Shown: positions 1 to 10,942, counted from the stretch's first letter. The stretch: 64,000 nucleotides of DNA from Carbonactinospora thermoautotrophica (GCF_001543895.1 NZ_JYIJ01000012.1:186001-250000); one strand, 5' to 3'. The notes: generated by a model not told the origin, from the sequence alone. Numbers and translations: made by a program.

Positions 1-392
1 AGCTCGACCGCGGCCGGAAGCTCGACGTACAGCGGGGTGCCCTCGTGCAGGGCGACGACCGCTTCCTGGTTCTCCAGCAGGTACTTGGCGGCGTCGCCGA
101 CGGTCTCGGCCGGCACGTGGATCTGGTCGTAGGTGGTGTTGTCCATGAAGACGTAGTCAGTACCTTCCTTGTACAGGTACTGCATCTCCCGCTTGTCGAC
201 CGTTGCCACGTCAACCTTGACCCCGGCGTTGAAGGTCTTGTCGACCACCTTGCCGGACAGGACGTTCTTCAGCTTCGTGCGGACGAACGCGCCGCCCTTA
301 CCGGGCTTGACGTGCTGGAACTCGACGACGTTCCACAGCTCGCCGTCGAGGTTGAGCGTCATGCCGTTCTTCAGGTCGTTCGTGGTGGCCAC
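1..392 (-). CDS. efp: Elongation factor P (5' part only)
   Basis: EF-P relieves ribosomes stalled on proline runs. The first 130 residues are present; the rest lies beyond the window edge (family length is about 187). The protein begins [17 protein letters not shown], and the KOW-like N-terminal domain carries the loop [10 protein letters not shown], whose lysine points to the P-site tRNA. The GTG at 392 is chosen because AGGAGAAA lies just upstream and because the N terminus matches the family. The loop reads PGKGG rather than the PGKGP I recall from many actinobacteria with unmodified EF-P. It lies 46 bases downstream of the aminopeptidase gene, the usual pepQ-efp order. Confidence 0.97.
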   Translation of the reverse strand, partial: MATTNDLKNGMTLNLDGELWNVVEFQHVKPGKGGAFVRTKLKNVLSGKVVDKTFNAGVKVDVATVDKREMQYLYKEGTDYVFMDNTTYDQIHVPAETVGDAAKYLLENQEAVVALHEGTPLYVELPAAVE

Positions 393-438
393 GGTGACAC
401 TTTCTCCTGGGTATGGGATCCTCGCACAGCATGCGGCC

Positions 439-1527
439 CTAGAGGACCAGCAACTCCTTGGTGGTGATGGTCAGCAGCTCGGGTCCGCCTTCCGCGGCGT
501 CACGGACCACGAGCGTGTCCTCGATCCGGACCCCGCCGCGGCCGGGCAGGTACACCCCGGGTTCGACGGTGACCGGCATGCCGGCGGCCAGTTTACCGTT
601 GCTCGTCTGCCGCAGATACGGGTCCTCGTGGATCTCCAACCCCACGCCGTGGCCGAGCCCGTGCGGGAAGTACTCCCCGTACCCGGCCTCCTCGATCACC
701 CGCCGGGCAGCCCGGTCGACCTCGGCGAGGTCGGCCCCGGGCCGCAGCGCCTCGCGGCCGGCCTTCTGCGCGGCGAACACCAGCTCGTGCAGCTCGATCT
801 GCCAGTCGGCCGGCTCCCCGCCCACGACGAAGGTGCGGGTCATGTCGGCGTGGTACCCCTGGTACAGGGCACCGAAGTCGATCTTGAGGAAGTCACCCTC
901 CTCCACGCGCCGGTCGGTGGGCCGGTGGTGGGGGACGGCGGAGTTCGGCCCGCTGGCGACGATCGTCTCGAAGGCCACCCCGTCCGCGCCGTGGTCCAGC
1001 ATGCGGCGCTCCAGTTCCTGCGCGATGTGCCGCTCGGTGCGGCCGAACAGGATCGAGTCCAGCAGCTCGGCGAGCGCCTGGTCGCTGATCGCGCACGCCT
1101 CCCGGATGAGCGCGATCTCATGCTCGTCCTTGATCTGGCGGAGCCGCTCGACCGCGCGGCCCAGCGGCACCAGCTCCACGCCCTCGGCCACGTCGGTCAG
1201 CGCACCGTGCAACTCGACCGTGACGTCGTGCTCCTCGAACGCGACCCGGCCGTACCCGTCCTTGGCCGCGCGCTTGGCCAGGGCGGCCGCACCGGCCCGT
1301 TCCACGACCAGCTCCGCGTCCGGCGCCTCCTTGCCGGCCTGGATGGTGTAGCGGCCGTCGGTGGCGAGCAGCACCCGTTCCGGGGTGACGAGCAGGGCCC
1401 CGTTCGAGCCGGTGAACCCCGAAAGGTAGCGGACGTTGACCGAACGGGTGATCAGCGCGGCCGGGACGTCCTTCTCGGCCAGCAGTTGACGGAGCCGGTC
1501 ACGGCGGGCGGCGTGAATGTCGGGCAT
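439..1527 (-). CDS. M24B Xaa-Pro aminopeptidase family protein
   Basis: A 362-residue metallopeptidase expected to remove N-terminal residues preceding proline in the cytoplasm. The N-terminal creatinase-like domain (about residues 1-125) contains [17 protein letters not shown]. The C-terminal pita-bread domain carries the metal ligands: aspartates in [19 protein letters not shown], the histidine in [12 protein letters not shown], and glutamates in [12 protein letters not shown] and VRIEDTLVV. It is followed at once by efp, an order common in actinobacteria and firmicutes. Whether the preferred substrates are dipeptides (PepQ-like) or longer peptides (PepP-like) cannot be settled from sequence. 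Confidence 0.93.
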   Translation of the reverse strand: MPDIHAARRDRLRQLLAEKDVPAALITRSVNVRYLSGFTGSNGALLVTPERVLLATDGRYTIQAGKEAPDAELVVERAGAAALAKRAAKDGYGRVAFEEHDVTVELHGALTDVAEGVELVPLGRAVERLRQIKDEHEIALIREACAISDQALAELLDSILFGRTERHIAQELERRMLDHGADGVAFETIVASGPNSAVPHHRPTDRRVEEGDFLKIDFGALYQGYHADMTRTFVVGGEPADWQIELHELVFAAQKAGREALRPGADLAEVDRAARRVIEEAGYGEYFPHGLGHGVGLEIHEDPYLRQTSNGKLAAGMPVTVEPGVYLPGRGGVRIEDTLVVRDAAEGGPELLTITTKELLVL

Positions 1528-1608
1528 GGCGGCAGGTTATTCCAGATCGGTCAGGCTCGGACGGTGACGCGACGGGAGACACACATCTCGGGTACTACCC
1601 GCTTTGAC

Positions 1609-2108
1609 TCAGACGTCCCGCTCGTAGTGGAAGATGTGCCCGTGAACCTCGTCGATCCGGGTGCGCCCGGTACGCCGGAAGCCGCACCGTTCGTACAGCA
1701 GTTGGGCGCGCAGGTTGTCCGCCTGGGTCCACAGCTGAAGCCGATGCGCGCCCCGTGACCTGGCCTCCTCGACGACCCGGTCCAGCAACGCCTCGCCCAC
1801 CCCCTCGCCCCAGTGCTGGGGCTCGACCGCGAGCGTGGTCAGGTGAAAGAGACCGGGGATCACCTCCCCGGCGCCGTCGCGCTCCCGCGCGCGGATCGCG
1901 AGGGCGGCGCCCACCGGCTGGTCGCCGAGGTAGGCGAGCAACAGCCAGGAGCCCTCGGCCTTCAGGCGGGCCTCCATGGCCTCCAGCGTCGCGGTCTCCG
2001 GGTAGTCGGGCAGGATCGGCTCCCCGCGCCGGGCCGCCTCCGCCCGGTCCGACAGCAACGCCGCCGCGGGGATGTCATCTGGTCCGCCCAGTCGCAGGGT
2101 GAGGTCCG

Positions 2109-2112
<4 letters not shown>
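1609..2112 (-). CDS. GNAT family N-acetyltransferase
   Basis: A 167-residue acetyl-CoA-dependent acetyltransferase of unknown substrate. The single GNAT fold shows the core strand [24 protein letters not shown], with the Q/H-x-x-G-x-G acetyl-CoA loop, and a C-terminal segment [20 protein letters not shown] typical of RimI-like enzymes. The GTG start overlaps the stop of aroQ by four bases, so it is probably the last gene of the aroC-aroK-aroB-aroQ transcript. Co-transcription with shikimate genes need not mean a role in that pathway. Confidence 0.88.
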
Positions 2113-4238
<2,126 letters not shown>

Positions 4239-4242
<4 letters not shown>

Positions 4243-5417
4243 CGGATCACCAGGTTCTCGAGGTAGCTTTCGAAGTTCCGCTTGGTCTCGGCGACCGAGT
4301 CGCCGCCGAACTTCTCCAGGGCCGCTTCGGCCAGCACCAGCCCGACCATGGCCTCGGCGACGATGCCGGCGGCCGGCACCGCGCAGGTGTCGGAGCGCTG
4401 GTTGATGGCCTTGGCCGGCTCGCCGGTCCGGACGTCGACCGTGTCCAGCTGACGGGGCACGGTCGAGATCGGCTTCATGGCGGCGCGCACCCGCAGCGGT
4501 TCGCCGGTCGAGATGCCGCCCTCGGTGCCGCCGGCCCGGTTGGTGCGCCGGCGCATCCCGGCAGGCGTGTTCTCGATCTCGTCGTGGGCTTCGGAGCCGA
4601 ACCGGCGGGCCAGCTCGAAGCCGTCCCCGATCTCCACGCCCTTGATCGCCTGGATGCTCATCAGGGCGGCGGCCAGGCGGGAGTCCAGCTTGCGGTCCCA
4701 CTGCACGTGAGAGCCCAGCCCCGGGGGCACCCCGTACGCGAGCACCTCGACCACGCCGCCGACGGTGTTGGCGTCCTTCTTCGCCCGGTCGATCTCCTCG
4801 ACCATGAGCTTGCTCGTGTCCGGGTCCAGGCAGCGCACCGGGTCGGCGTCGAGCCGCTCGACGTCTTCCGGCGCCGGCAGCACGCCCTCGGGCGCGCGGA
4901 CCCGGCCGATGCCGATCACGTGGCTCACGATCCGGATGCCGTATGCCTGCTCCAGGAACGCCCGGGCCACCGCGCCGAGCGCCACCCGGGCCGCGGTCTC
5001 CCGCGCGCTGGCGCGCTCCAGGACCGGGCGGCAGTCGTCGAACCCGTACTTCTGCATGCCTGCGAGATCCGCGTGCCCGGGTCGCGGCGCGGTCAGCGGC
5101 GCGTTGCGGGCCAGCCCCGCCAGCTCCTCGGGGTCGACCGGGTCGGCCGCCATGACCTTCTCCCACCGGGGCCACTCGGTGTTGGCCACCTGGACGGCGA
5201 CCGGGCTGCCGAGCGTGTACCCGTGCCGCACCCCGCCCAGGAAGGTGACCTCGTCACGCTCGAACTTCATGCGCGCGCCCCGCCCATACCCGAGCCGCCG
5301 GCGCGCCAGCGCGTCCGCCACCGTGTCGGTGGTCACGCGCACGCCAGCCGGCAGGCCCTCCAGGATCGCGACGAGAGCGGGGCCGTGGGATTCCCCGGCG
5401 GTGAGCCAACGCAGCAT
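4239..5417 (-). CDS. aroC: Chorismate synthase
   Basis: Makes chorismate from EPSP with reduced FMN, the last common step of aromatic biosynthesis. The 392 residues carry the family signatures: GESHGPAL near the N terminus (residues 8-15), [19 protein letters not shown] in the substrate pocket and, near the C terminus, [18 protein letters not shown]. It begins an overlapping aro run and lies 33 bases downstream of the prepilin peptidase gene. Confidence 0.98.
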
Positions 5418-5450
5418 GCTCAGAATCTTCCCACGTCGAGGGACGCGCCC

Positions 5451-6251
5451 TTACCCGGGCCTCGCCGCGCCCTGGTACAGCGCGGCCAGCTCCCGCCCCC
5501 ACAAGATCCCCACCAGGGCGCCGGCCAGCAGGAACGGGCCGAGCGGGAAGTGCGTCTCGCGGCGGCGGGTGAGGACCAGCGCCGCGCCGAACAGCCCGCC
5601 GAGCCCGAGCCCGGCCACGGCGCCGGTCACCAGCGCGTCCCAACCGAGCCAGCCCAGGTACAGGCCGAGTATCCCGGCCAGCATGACGTCGCCGAACCCC
5701 AGCCCGCCCCGGTGCAGCAGGTACAGCACCAGGTACGCGCCGAACGACGCGGCCATGCCGCACAGCGCGCGCCCGTACGCGGGCCAGTTCCCGCTCGCCA
5801 GCGCCGCCAGCCCGAGCAGCGCGGCGGCGACCGGGTACGACGGCTGGGTGATCGACGCGGGCAGCCGGCGCACCCGCAGGTCGGCCACGGCGAGCGCGAC
5901 GCCGGCCGCGGCCAGGTACAGGTACGCGGGCAGGGCCGGGGCGGGACCGACCGCCCAGGTGACAGCGCCGAAGAACAGGCCGCCCGCCAGCCAGGGGGCC
6001 GGGCCGCCCGGGCCGAGGGGGTGCCCGCAGCCCCCGCACCGGGCGCCCAGGCGCAGCCGGCCGGCGTCGCGCATCCGCCAGGCCAGCGCGCACCGGCCGC
6101 AGGCGAGCCGGTCCAGCCGCCCCTCCCCGTCCGGGAAGAACGCCGCCACGTAGGCGAGGTACGGGCCGAGCGCGCCCCCGAGGAGGGCACAGCCCGCCGC
6201 CAGCAGCCACCGCACCCGATCACTGTGTCCGCTCCGCCCGCCCCCGGACAA
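5451..6251 (-). CDS. Type IV prepilin peptidase (A24 family)
   Basis: A membrane aspartic protease that cleaves and may N-methylate type IV prepilin-like proteins. The 266 residues contain about seven hydrophobic segments. An N-terminal four-cysteine motif (CGRC then CGGC, about residues 51-75) is followed by the two catalytic aspartates, in VADLRVRRLP and in GLGFGDVMLAG. No pilin, secretion ATPase or other pilus gene is visible nearby. An A24 peptidase beside aroC is, as I recall, frequent in actinobacteria. The start at 6251 is the longest option; a later start would still keep the first membrane segment. Confidence 0.88.
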   Translation of the reverse strand: MSGGGRSGHSDRVRWLLAAGCALLGGALGPYLAYVAAFFPDGEGRLDRLACGRCALAWRMRDAGRLRLGARCGGCGHPLGPGGPAPWLAGGLFFGAVTWAVGPAPALPAYLYLAAAGVALAVADLRVRRLPASITQPSYPVAAALLGLAALASGNWPAYGRALCGMAASFGAYLVLYLLHRGGLGFGDVMLAGILGLYLGWLGWDALVTGAVAGLGLGGLFGAALVLTRRRETHFPLGPFLLAGALVGILWGRELAALYQGAARPG

Positions 6252-6340
6252 CCCTGGTCCCCCCTGGGAACCAGGAGACCTCAGGGGGTAGGGGTGGAGG
6301 GCACGGACCGGGACCGGGCCGCCCGCGCGGCGACTGGCAT

Positions 6341-6412
6341 ATTGACGTCCTCCCCGCGCCTAGAAGCCGGGGATTCCAGCCCTCACGGGCTGGGTTTCCT
6401 GCTTCACCGACG
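6341..6412 (-). ncRNA. Predicted TnpB guide (omega/reRNA) scaffold at the element right end
   Basis: Downstream of tnpB on the same strand lies a structured block: GTGAAGCAGGAAACCCAG, then a GCCC...GGGC hairpin, then GGAATCCCCGG and the terminal hairpin ending in GACGTCAAT. In the TnpB family the RNA spanning the 3' end of tnpB and the right end is the guide scaffold, and the bases just outside the element are the guide. Here the predicted guide starts ATGCCAGTCGCCGCGCGG (6340 downward, minus strand). The 5' limit of the RNA is unknown. Evidence is by family analogy and by the second copy at 7821-7895. Confidence 0.6.
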
Positions 6413-6464
6413 GCCGCCCGCCCGGAGTGCCCCGGGTGGGGTCTTACGCCGTCTCCACAGGCTG

Positions 6465-7535
6465 TCACCGCCCGTCCGGCGGCCAGGAGTTGCGTGCCGC
6501 GTTCACGTCCCGGTCATGCGTGGCCCTACACGCGGGGCATGCCCACGCCCGGACATGTAACGGCAGGCTGTCCAGCACGTGTCCACACGCGGAGCACATC
6601 TTGGACGAGGGCAGCCACCGGTCCACCACGACCAGGCGGCGGCCGTACCAGCGACATTTGTACTCCAGCATCGCCCGCAGCTCCGCCCACGCGGCGTCGG
6701 AGATGGCGCGGGCCAGGCGGCGGTTCTTGACCATGTTCCGCACGCTCAGGTCCTCGAGCACGACCGTTTGGTTCTCACGGACGAGCCGAGTCGAGAGCTG
6801 GTGCAGCAGGTCGCGGCGCCGGTCGGCGATGCGGGCGACCTTGAGTCGTGCTTTCTCCCGGTTCTTCGAGCCCTTCTCCTTGCGGGCCAGGCGAGCGCGG
6901 TCCCGGCGCTCATGCCGGGGATTGGTGATCTTCTCCCCCGTGGAGAGGGTCACCAGAGACGTGAGTCCGGCATCGACGCCGACCTCCCCGGCCACCTCGG
7001 GCAGGGGGCGGATGGTGGGGTCGTCGACCAGGATGGACACGAACCAGCGGCCGGCCCGGTCCCGGGTCACGGTGACCGTGGAGGGCTCCGCACCCGCCAG
7101 CAGGGGCCGGGACCACACGATCGCCAGCGGCTCGGAACACTTGGCCAGCCACAGTTGCCCGTCCCGCCAGCGGAACGCGCTGCGGGTGAACGTCGCCGAG
7201 GCCTTCCCCCGCTTCTTGGACTTGAACCGCGGGTATCCCGCGCGCTTGTCCCAGAACGCGGCGAACGCGTCCTGCAGGTGCCGCAGCGCCTGCTGCAACG
7301 GCACGCTCGACACCTCGCGCAGCCAGGCGTGCTCGGGGTCGGCCTTGAGCGCGGTCAACGCCCGGTCGGTCGCGGCGTAGCAGAGGCGTTCCCCGCGCTG
7401 GACGTAGGCCTCCGTCCGCAGGGCGAGCGCCCAGTTGTACACGTATCGCACGCACCCGAACGTGCGGTGCAGCAGGTCGGCCTGCTGCGGAGTCGGGTGA
7501 AACCGGTACGAACGCCCGCCGCGGCACCCGCACAT
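6465..7535 (-). CDS. tnpB: TnpB RNA-guided nuclease / IS605 OrfB
   Basis: A 356-residue TnpB, the ancestor family of Cas12. After the N-terminal YRFHPTPQQADLLHRTFGCVRYVYN block come all three RuvC acidic residues: aspartate in GEVGVDAGLTSL (about residue 190), glutamate in VVLEDLSVRNM (about 275) and aspartate in HDRDVNAARN (about 345). A four-cysteine zinc finger (CSAC...CPAC) interrupts the last RuvC part. Nothing needed for cleavage appears missing, so it may be active. The family keeps IS copies in place by cutting empty donor sites. The C terminus ends shortly after NAARN, as in short TnpBs. The ATG at 7535 places the PTPxQ motif normally. Confidence 0.92.
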   Translation of the reverse strand: MCGCRGGRSYRFHPTPQQADLLHRTFGCVRYVYNWALALRTEAYVQRGERLCYAATDRALTALKADPEHAWLREVSSVPLQQALRHLQDAFAAFWDKRAGYPRFKSKKRGKASATFTRSAFRWRDGQLWLAKCSEPLAIVWSRPLLAGAEPSTVTVTRDRAGRWFVSILVDDPTIRPLPEVAGEVGVDAGLTSLVTLSTGEKITNPRHERRDRARLARKEKGSKNREKARLKVARIADRRRDLLHQLSTRLVRENQTVVLEDLSVRNMVKNRRLARAISDAAWAELRAMLEYKCRWYGRRLVVVDRWLPSSKMCSACGHVLDSLPLHVRAWACPACRATHDRDVNAARNSWPPDGR

Positions 7536-7604
7536 GATCGAAGATCCGCGGGTAAGAGATCAAGCCGAAAGAGCGGCGTTTCATCCCCGCCCTGAAGGGC
7601 GGGG

Positions 7605-7799
7605 TCAGCCGCGCTCGGCCTGGTTTTCGGCTGTCTCGGCGACCGGTACAGGGACGACGGCGGCGACGCGGCGGCCCCGGTTGGTGATGTCGGTGATCTG
7701 CCCGTACACCGAGGCGGTATGGATTACGTCGGCCAGCTTGTCGCGGACTTCACGGAAGCTCTTCTCCTCAGCGACGCATCCATGTATCCAGGAGTATCC
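7605..7799 (-). pseudogene. Degraded Phd/YefM-type antitoxin gene
   Basis: The minus strand encodes, in one open frame, EKSFREVRDKLADVIHTASV then YGQITDITNRGRRVAAVVPV and a stop at 7607-7605. This matches the Phd/YefM antitoxin fold (an N-terminal V/FREVR-L helix and an I-T-NRGR-VAA-VP strand). No ATG, GTG or TTG start is available in this frame before an in-frame TAA at 7802-7800. An ATG in another frame (ATGCGTCGCTGA) sits where the start should be, so a small frameshift probably killed the gene. No partner toxin is seen. It is sandwiched between two IS605-type ends, and its stop is at the left end of the tnpB element. Confidence 0.65.
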
Positions 7800-7820
7800 T
7801 TACGCACCCCTACGTATGCC

Positions 7821-7895
7821 GGTGAAGCAGGAACCCACCGAGGCGCCGCACCAGCGGCAGGAATCCCCGCCCTTCAGGGCGGGGAGGACGTCAAT
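7821..7895 (+). ncRNA. Solitary IS605-type right end / guide-RNA scaffold without tnpB
   Basis: The plus strand repeats the landmarks of the tnpB right end: GGTGAAGCAGGAACCCA, a variable stem, GGAATCCCCG, a perfect 20-base terminal hairpin (7865-7884) and GGGGAGGACGTCAAT. No tnpB lies upstream of it on this strand. It could be a remnant of a second, deleted element or a stand-alone guide RNA. The bases after the end, which would act as guide, read TCCCCGGGCACCGGCACGGG (7896-7915). The end lies 44 bases before the next start codon. Confidence 0.55.
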
Positions 7896-7939
7896 TCCCC
7901 GGGCACCGGCACGGGGAAGGCCCACGGCAAGGGGGAAGG

Positions 7940-8602
7940 GTGACGGAGCCGGCCACCATCGCGTGTTCGCACCGCGGCTGCCTGACCGGGGCGCGGCAGC
8001 CCCTGCTGACCGTGCCCACGTACATCACGTTCGCGCGCATGGCGGCCAGCACGGTCGTGTTCCTGCTCGCGATCCGCGCCCACTCGATGCGGTTGGCCCT
8101 GGTCGGGCTGGCCGTCTACTGGGTGGGCGACATCCTGGACGGCTGGGTCGCGCGTACCTGGAACCAGGAGACCCGCACCGGCGCGGTGCTGGACATCCTG
8201 TGCGACCGGCTCGGCTGCGGCACGTTCTACGTGATCTTCGCGTTCCTGCGACCGGAGATGACGGTGCCGGTCGGGCTGTACCTGGTCGAGTTCATGGTGC
8301 TGGACTGCTTCCTGTCCCTGGCGTTCCTGAACTGGCCGCTGGTCAGCCCGAACTACTTCCACCTGGTCGACCGCCGGGTGTACCGGCTCAACTGGTCGCC
8401 GGTCGCGAAGTCCTGCAACACGGGCGCGCTGCTGGTCGTCATGCTGGCCACCGGATCGACGGCGCTCGCGACCCTGCTCATGCTCGCGGTGGGCGCGGTC
8501 AAGGTGTACTCGCTGTGGCTGGTGCGGCGGATCCCCGCCGGGACGGGGGGCGGCTGCGCGGTCCAGGCGGTGCGGCGCGGGTCGGCCGGTCGAGGGGCGT
8601 GA
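7940..8602 (+). CDS. CDP-alcohol phosphatidyltransferase family protein
   Basis: A 220-residue membrane enzyme that would transfer a phosphatidyl group from a CDP-linked lipid to an alcohol. The exact catalytic signature D-x2-D-G-x2-A-R-x8-G-x3-D-x3-D is present as GDILDGWVAR...GAVLDILCD (about residues 60-90). Several hydrophobic helices follow. The acceptor alcohol is not predictable; it differs clearly from the pgsA-like protein at 57996. The GTG at 7940 directly abuts a GGGGGAAGG purine run, an unusually short spacing, so the start may be slightly different. It is paired with the VTT gene 7 bases downstream. Confidence 0.85.
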   Translation: MTEPATIACSHRGCLTGARQPLLTVPTYITFARMAASTVVFLLAIRAHSMRLALVGLAVYWVGDILDGWVARTWNQETRTGAVLDILCDRLGCGTFYVIFAFLRPEMTVPVGLYLVEFMVLDCFLSLAFLNWPLVSPNYFHLVDRRVYRLNWSPVAKSCNTGALLVVMLATGSTALATLLMLAVGAVKVYSLWLVRRIPAGTGGGCAVQAVRRGSAGRGA

Positions 8603-8609
8603 GGCGGGC

Positions 8610-9092
8610 ATGGACGCGCTGGGACGGCTCGCCCTGACGTACGGGTTCTGCGTGGGCTCGGCCGTGGTGCCGGCGCTCAACGCCGAAGCGTACCTGCTGG
8701 CCCTGGGCTCGCTCGCGGACGGGCCGCTGCTGTGGCTGCACGCGCTGGCCGCGGCCGTCGGCCAGATGACGGGCAAGATGCTGTTCTACGCGATCGGCCG
8801 GGGCGCACTGTCGCTGCCGCGGCTGCGGCGGAAGACCACGGCCCGCGGTAGGTGGGCCGCCCGGATCGAGCGCTGGCAGGACTGGGCGCGGCGGCACGCG
8901 TGGGGCCCGGCCGCGGTGTCCCTGCTCAGCGCGAGCGTGGGCCTGCCGCCGTTCGCGCTGTGGAGCGCGCTGGCCGGGACGCTGCGGATGCAGTGGTGGA
9001 GCTTCCTGCTGTGCGGCCTCGCCGGCCGGTACGCGCGGTTCGCGGTCGTCCTGGCCGCGCCCGGCCTGGCGCGGTGGCTGCTGGGGTCCTGA
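8610..9092 (+). CDS. Small VTT/DedA-like membrane protein
   Basis: A 160-residue polytopic protein. GSAVVPALNAEAYLLALG near the N terminus and AVGQMTGKMLFYAIGRGA resemble the VTT (SNARE-associated/YqaA-like) fold, including the re-entrant loop with a conserved glutamate and the G-x-x-x-G-K segment. VTT relatives are linked to lipid scrambling or transport. GAGGCGGG precedes the ATG. The gene follows the CDP-alcohol transferase by 7 bases, so the two probably act together on a membrane lipid; that link is inferred. Confidence 0.72.
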   Translation: MDALGRLALTYGFCVGSAVVPALNAEAYLLALGSLADGPLLWLHALAAAVGQMTGKMLFYAIGRGALSLPRLRRKTTARGRWAARIERWQDWARRHAWGPAAVSLLSASVGLPPFALWSALAGTLRMQWWSFLLCGLAGRYARFAVVLAAPGLARWLLGS

Positions 9093-9095
9093 CCG

Positions 9096-9129
9096 CGTGG
9101 GCGGGCCCCCGCGCGGGGACCCGCCCACG
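9096..9129 (+). terminator. GC hairpin after the VTT gene
   Basis: The arms at 9096-9110 and 9115-9129 pair over 15 bp with one mismatch, four bases after the VTT stop. There is no U-tract, as is usual for GC-rich actinobacteria. It could also serve the convergent acyl-CoA ligase gene. Confidence 0.65.
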
Positions 9130-9253
9130 GGCCGCCAGGCGGCGATCAGGTCCCGGAGCATCCGGTCGACCGGGCGTGTCCAAGCCGGCACGGTCACTCG
9201 CGTCGATCCGGGCGAGGCGGCCGGCGTCCAGCCACCGCGAGAAGCGGTGGGCG

Positions 9254-10903
9254 TCAGGCCGTCCTCGTGTCCGCCGCAGTCTGCAGGCCGAGCATCTCCA
9301 CCGACTTCTCCCGCATCTCGACCTTGCGGATCTTGCCGGTGACGGTCATCGGGAACTCGTCGACGATCAGCACGTACTTGGGGATCTTGTAGTGCGCGAG
9401 CTTGCCGGTGGCGAACTCGCGCACCTTCTCCGCGGTGAGCGGCTCGGCGCCCTCCTTCATGCGGATCCAGGCGCACAGCTCCTCGCCGTACTTCTCGTCC
9501 GGCACGCCGACCACCTGGACCTCGGCGATGTCCGGGTGCGTGTACAGGAACTCCTCGATCTCGCGCGGGTAGATGTTCTCCCCGCCCCGGATCACCATGT
9601 CCTTGATCCGGCCGACGATGTTGACGTAACCGTCCTCGCGCATGACGGCCAGGTCGCCGGTGTGCATCCAGCCGGCCTCGTCGATCACCTCGCGGGTCTT
9701 GTCCGGCTCGTTCCAGTAGCCGAGCATGACCGAGTACCCGCGGGTGCACAGCTCGCCTGGGGTGCCGCGCGGCACCACCAGCCCGGTGCCCGGGTCGACG
9801 ATCTTGACCTCCAGGTGCGGGTGGACGCGGCCCACGGTCGCGGTGCGCCGCTCCAGGTCGTCGTCGAGCCGGGTCTGGGTCGACACCGGCGAGGTCTCGG
9901 TCATGCCGTAGCAGATCGCGACCTCGTGCATGTTCATCTCGTTGACGACCCGCTTCATCACCTCGATCGGGCACGGCGAGCCGGCCAAGATGCCGGTGCG
10001 CAGGCTCGACAGGTCGTAGGAGGAGAACTCCGGCAGCGTCAGCTCCGCGATGAACATGGTCGGCACGCCGTACAGCGCCGTGCAACGCTCCTCCTGGACG
10101 GCCTGGAGCGTGAGCTTCGGATCGAACGCCGGCGCCGGGATCACGATGCAGGCGCCGTGCGAGGTCGCCCCGAGGTTGCCCATGACCATGCCGAAGCAGT
10201 GGTAGAAGGGCACCGGCAGGCAGAACCGGTCCTGCTCGGTAGCGCCGAGCAGCTCGGTGACGAAGAAGCCGTTGTTGAGGATGTTGTGGTGCGACAGGGT
10301 CGCGCCCTTGGGGAAGCCGGTCGTGCCCGAGGTGTACTGGATGTTGATCGGGTCGTCGAACGACAGCCGCGCCATCCGCTCCCGCAGCCGGTCGACCGGC
10401 ACCGACTCCCCGCGCGCGACCAGGTCGTCCCAGTCGGAGGTGCCGATGTAGATCACGGTCTCCAGGGCCGAGCAGTCGCCGCGCACCTGGTCGACCATGG
10501 CCCGGTAGTCGCTGGTCTTGAACCGGGTCGCGCTCACCAGCAGCCGCACCCCCGACTGGTTGAGCGCGTACGCCAGCTCGTGGGTGCGGTACGCCGGGTT
10601 GACGTTGACCAGGATCGCGCCGATCTTCGCGGTCGCGTACTGGATCAGCACCCATTCCGCGCAGTTGGGCGACCAGATCCCCACCCGGTCGCCCTTCTCG
10701 ACGCCGAGCGCGAGCAGGCCGCGCGCGACCCGGTTCACGTCCTCGTCGAACTGCGCGTACGTCCAGCGCCGGCCGCTTGCGCGGTCGACCAGGGCCTCAC
10801 GGTCGGGGAAGCGCGCCACGGTGCGCTCGAGGTTCTCGCCGATGGTCTCGCCGAGCAGCGGGACGTCGGACACACCGCTCGCGTACGAGGGAGCAGGGGG
10901 CAT
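9254..10903 (-). CDS. Fatty-acyl/branched-chain acyl-CoA ligase (FadD-type, ANL superfamily)
   Basis: Activates a carboxylic acid to its CoA thioester through an acyl-adenylate. About 549 residues, with the ANL motifs in order: P-loop [12 protein letters not shown] (about residue 190), [10 protein letters not shown] (about 330), the hinge [21 protein letters not shown] (about 435) and the catalytic lysine in [13 protein letters not shown] chose the ATG at 10903 because homologues begin near PSYASG; a GTG at 10912 is also possible. A palindrome matching the operator of the TetR/carboxylase island lies 23 bases upstream. This, plus the FadD35-like arrangement recalled from mycobacteria, suggests a branched-chain or isoprenoid acid substrate. 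Confidence 0.9.
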   Translation of the reverse strand: MPPAPSYASGVSDVPLLGETIGENLERTVARFPDREALVDRASGRRWTYAQFDEDVNRVARGLLALGVEKGDRVGIWSPNCAEWVLIQYATAKIGAILVNVNPAYRTHELAYALNQSGVRLLVSATRFKTSDYRAMVDQVRGDCSALETVIYIGTSDWDDLVARGESVPVDRLRERMARLSFDDPINIQYTSGTTGFPKGATLSHHNILNNGFFVTELLGATEQDRFCLPVPFYHCFGMVMGNLGATSHGACIVIPAPAFDPKLTLQAVQEERCTALYGVPTMFIAELTLPEFSSYDLSSLRTGILAGSPCPIEVMKRVVNEMNMHEVAICYGMTETSPVSTQTRLDDDLERRTATVGRVHPHLEVKIVDPGTGLVVPRGTPGELCTRGYSVMLGYWNEPDKTREVIDEAGWMHTGDLAVMREDGYVNIVGRIKDMVIRGGENIYPREIEEFLYTHPDIAEVQVVGVPDEKYGEELCAWIRMKEGAEPLTAEKVREFATGKLAHYKIPKYVLIVDEFPMTVTGKIRKVEMREKSVEMLGLQTAADTRTA

Positions 10904-10926
10904 GGTCTCCACCGCCTTCCGCCGAA

Positions 10927-10942
10927 GTTAGCGACCGCTAAC
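10927..10942. promoter_or_regulatory. Predicted TetR operator upstream of the acyl-CoA ligase
   Basis: GTTAGCGACCGCTAAC is a palindrome of two 7-bp arms around two central bases. With its flank (CCGAAGTTA...) it matches the two boxes at 18136-18151 and 18163-18178, in front of the carboxylase operon and its divergent TetR gene. Its position just before the ligase start codon suits repression. Confidence 0.75.

Larger units (their letters stand above)
6341..7604 (-). mobile_element. IS605-type element carrying only tnpB
   Basis: A compact insertion sequence on the minus strand. Its left end holds a perfect 20-base hairpin (7585-7604) 50 bases upstream of tnpB. Its right end closes at 6341 with the terminal motif GGGGAGGACGTCAAT on the minus strand. 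There is no tnpA (Y1 transposase), so it can move only if one is supplied in trans. The boundaries are inferred by comparing its right end with the solitary copy at 7821-7895. The left end abuts the stop codon of a degraded antitoxin gene. Confidence 0.75.
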
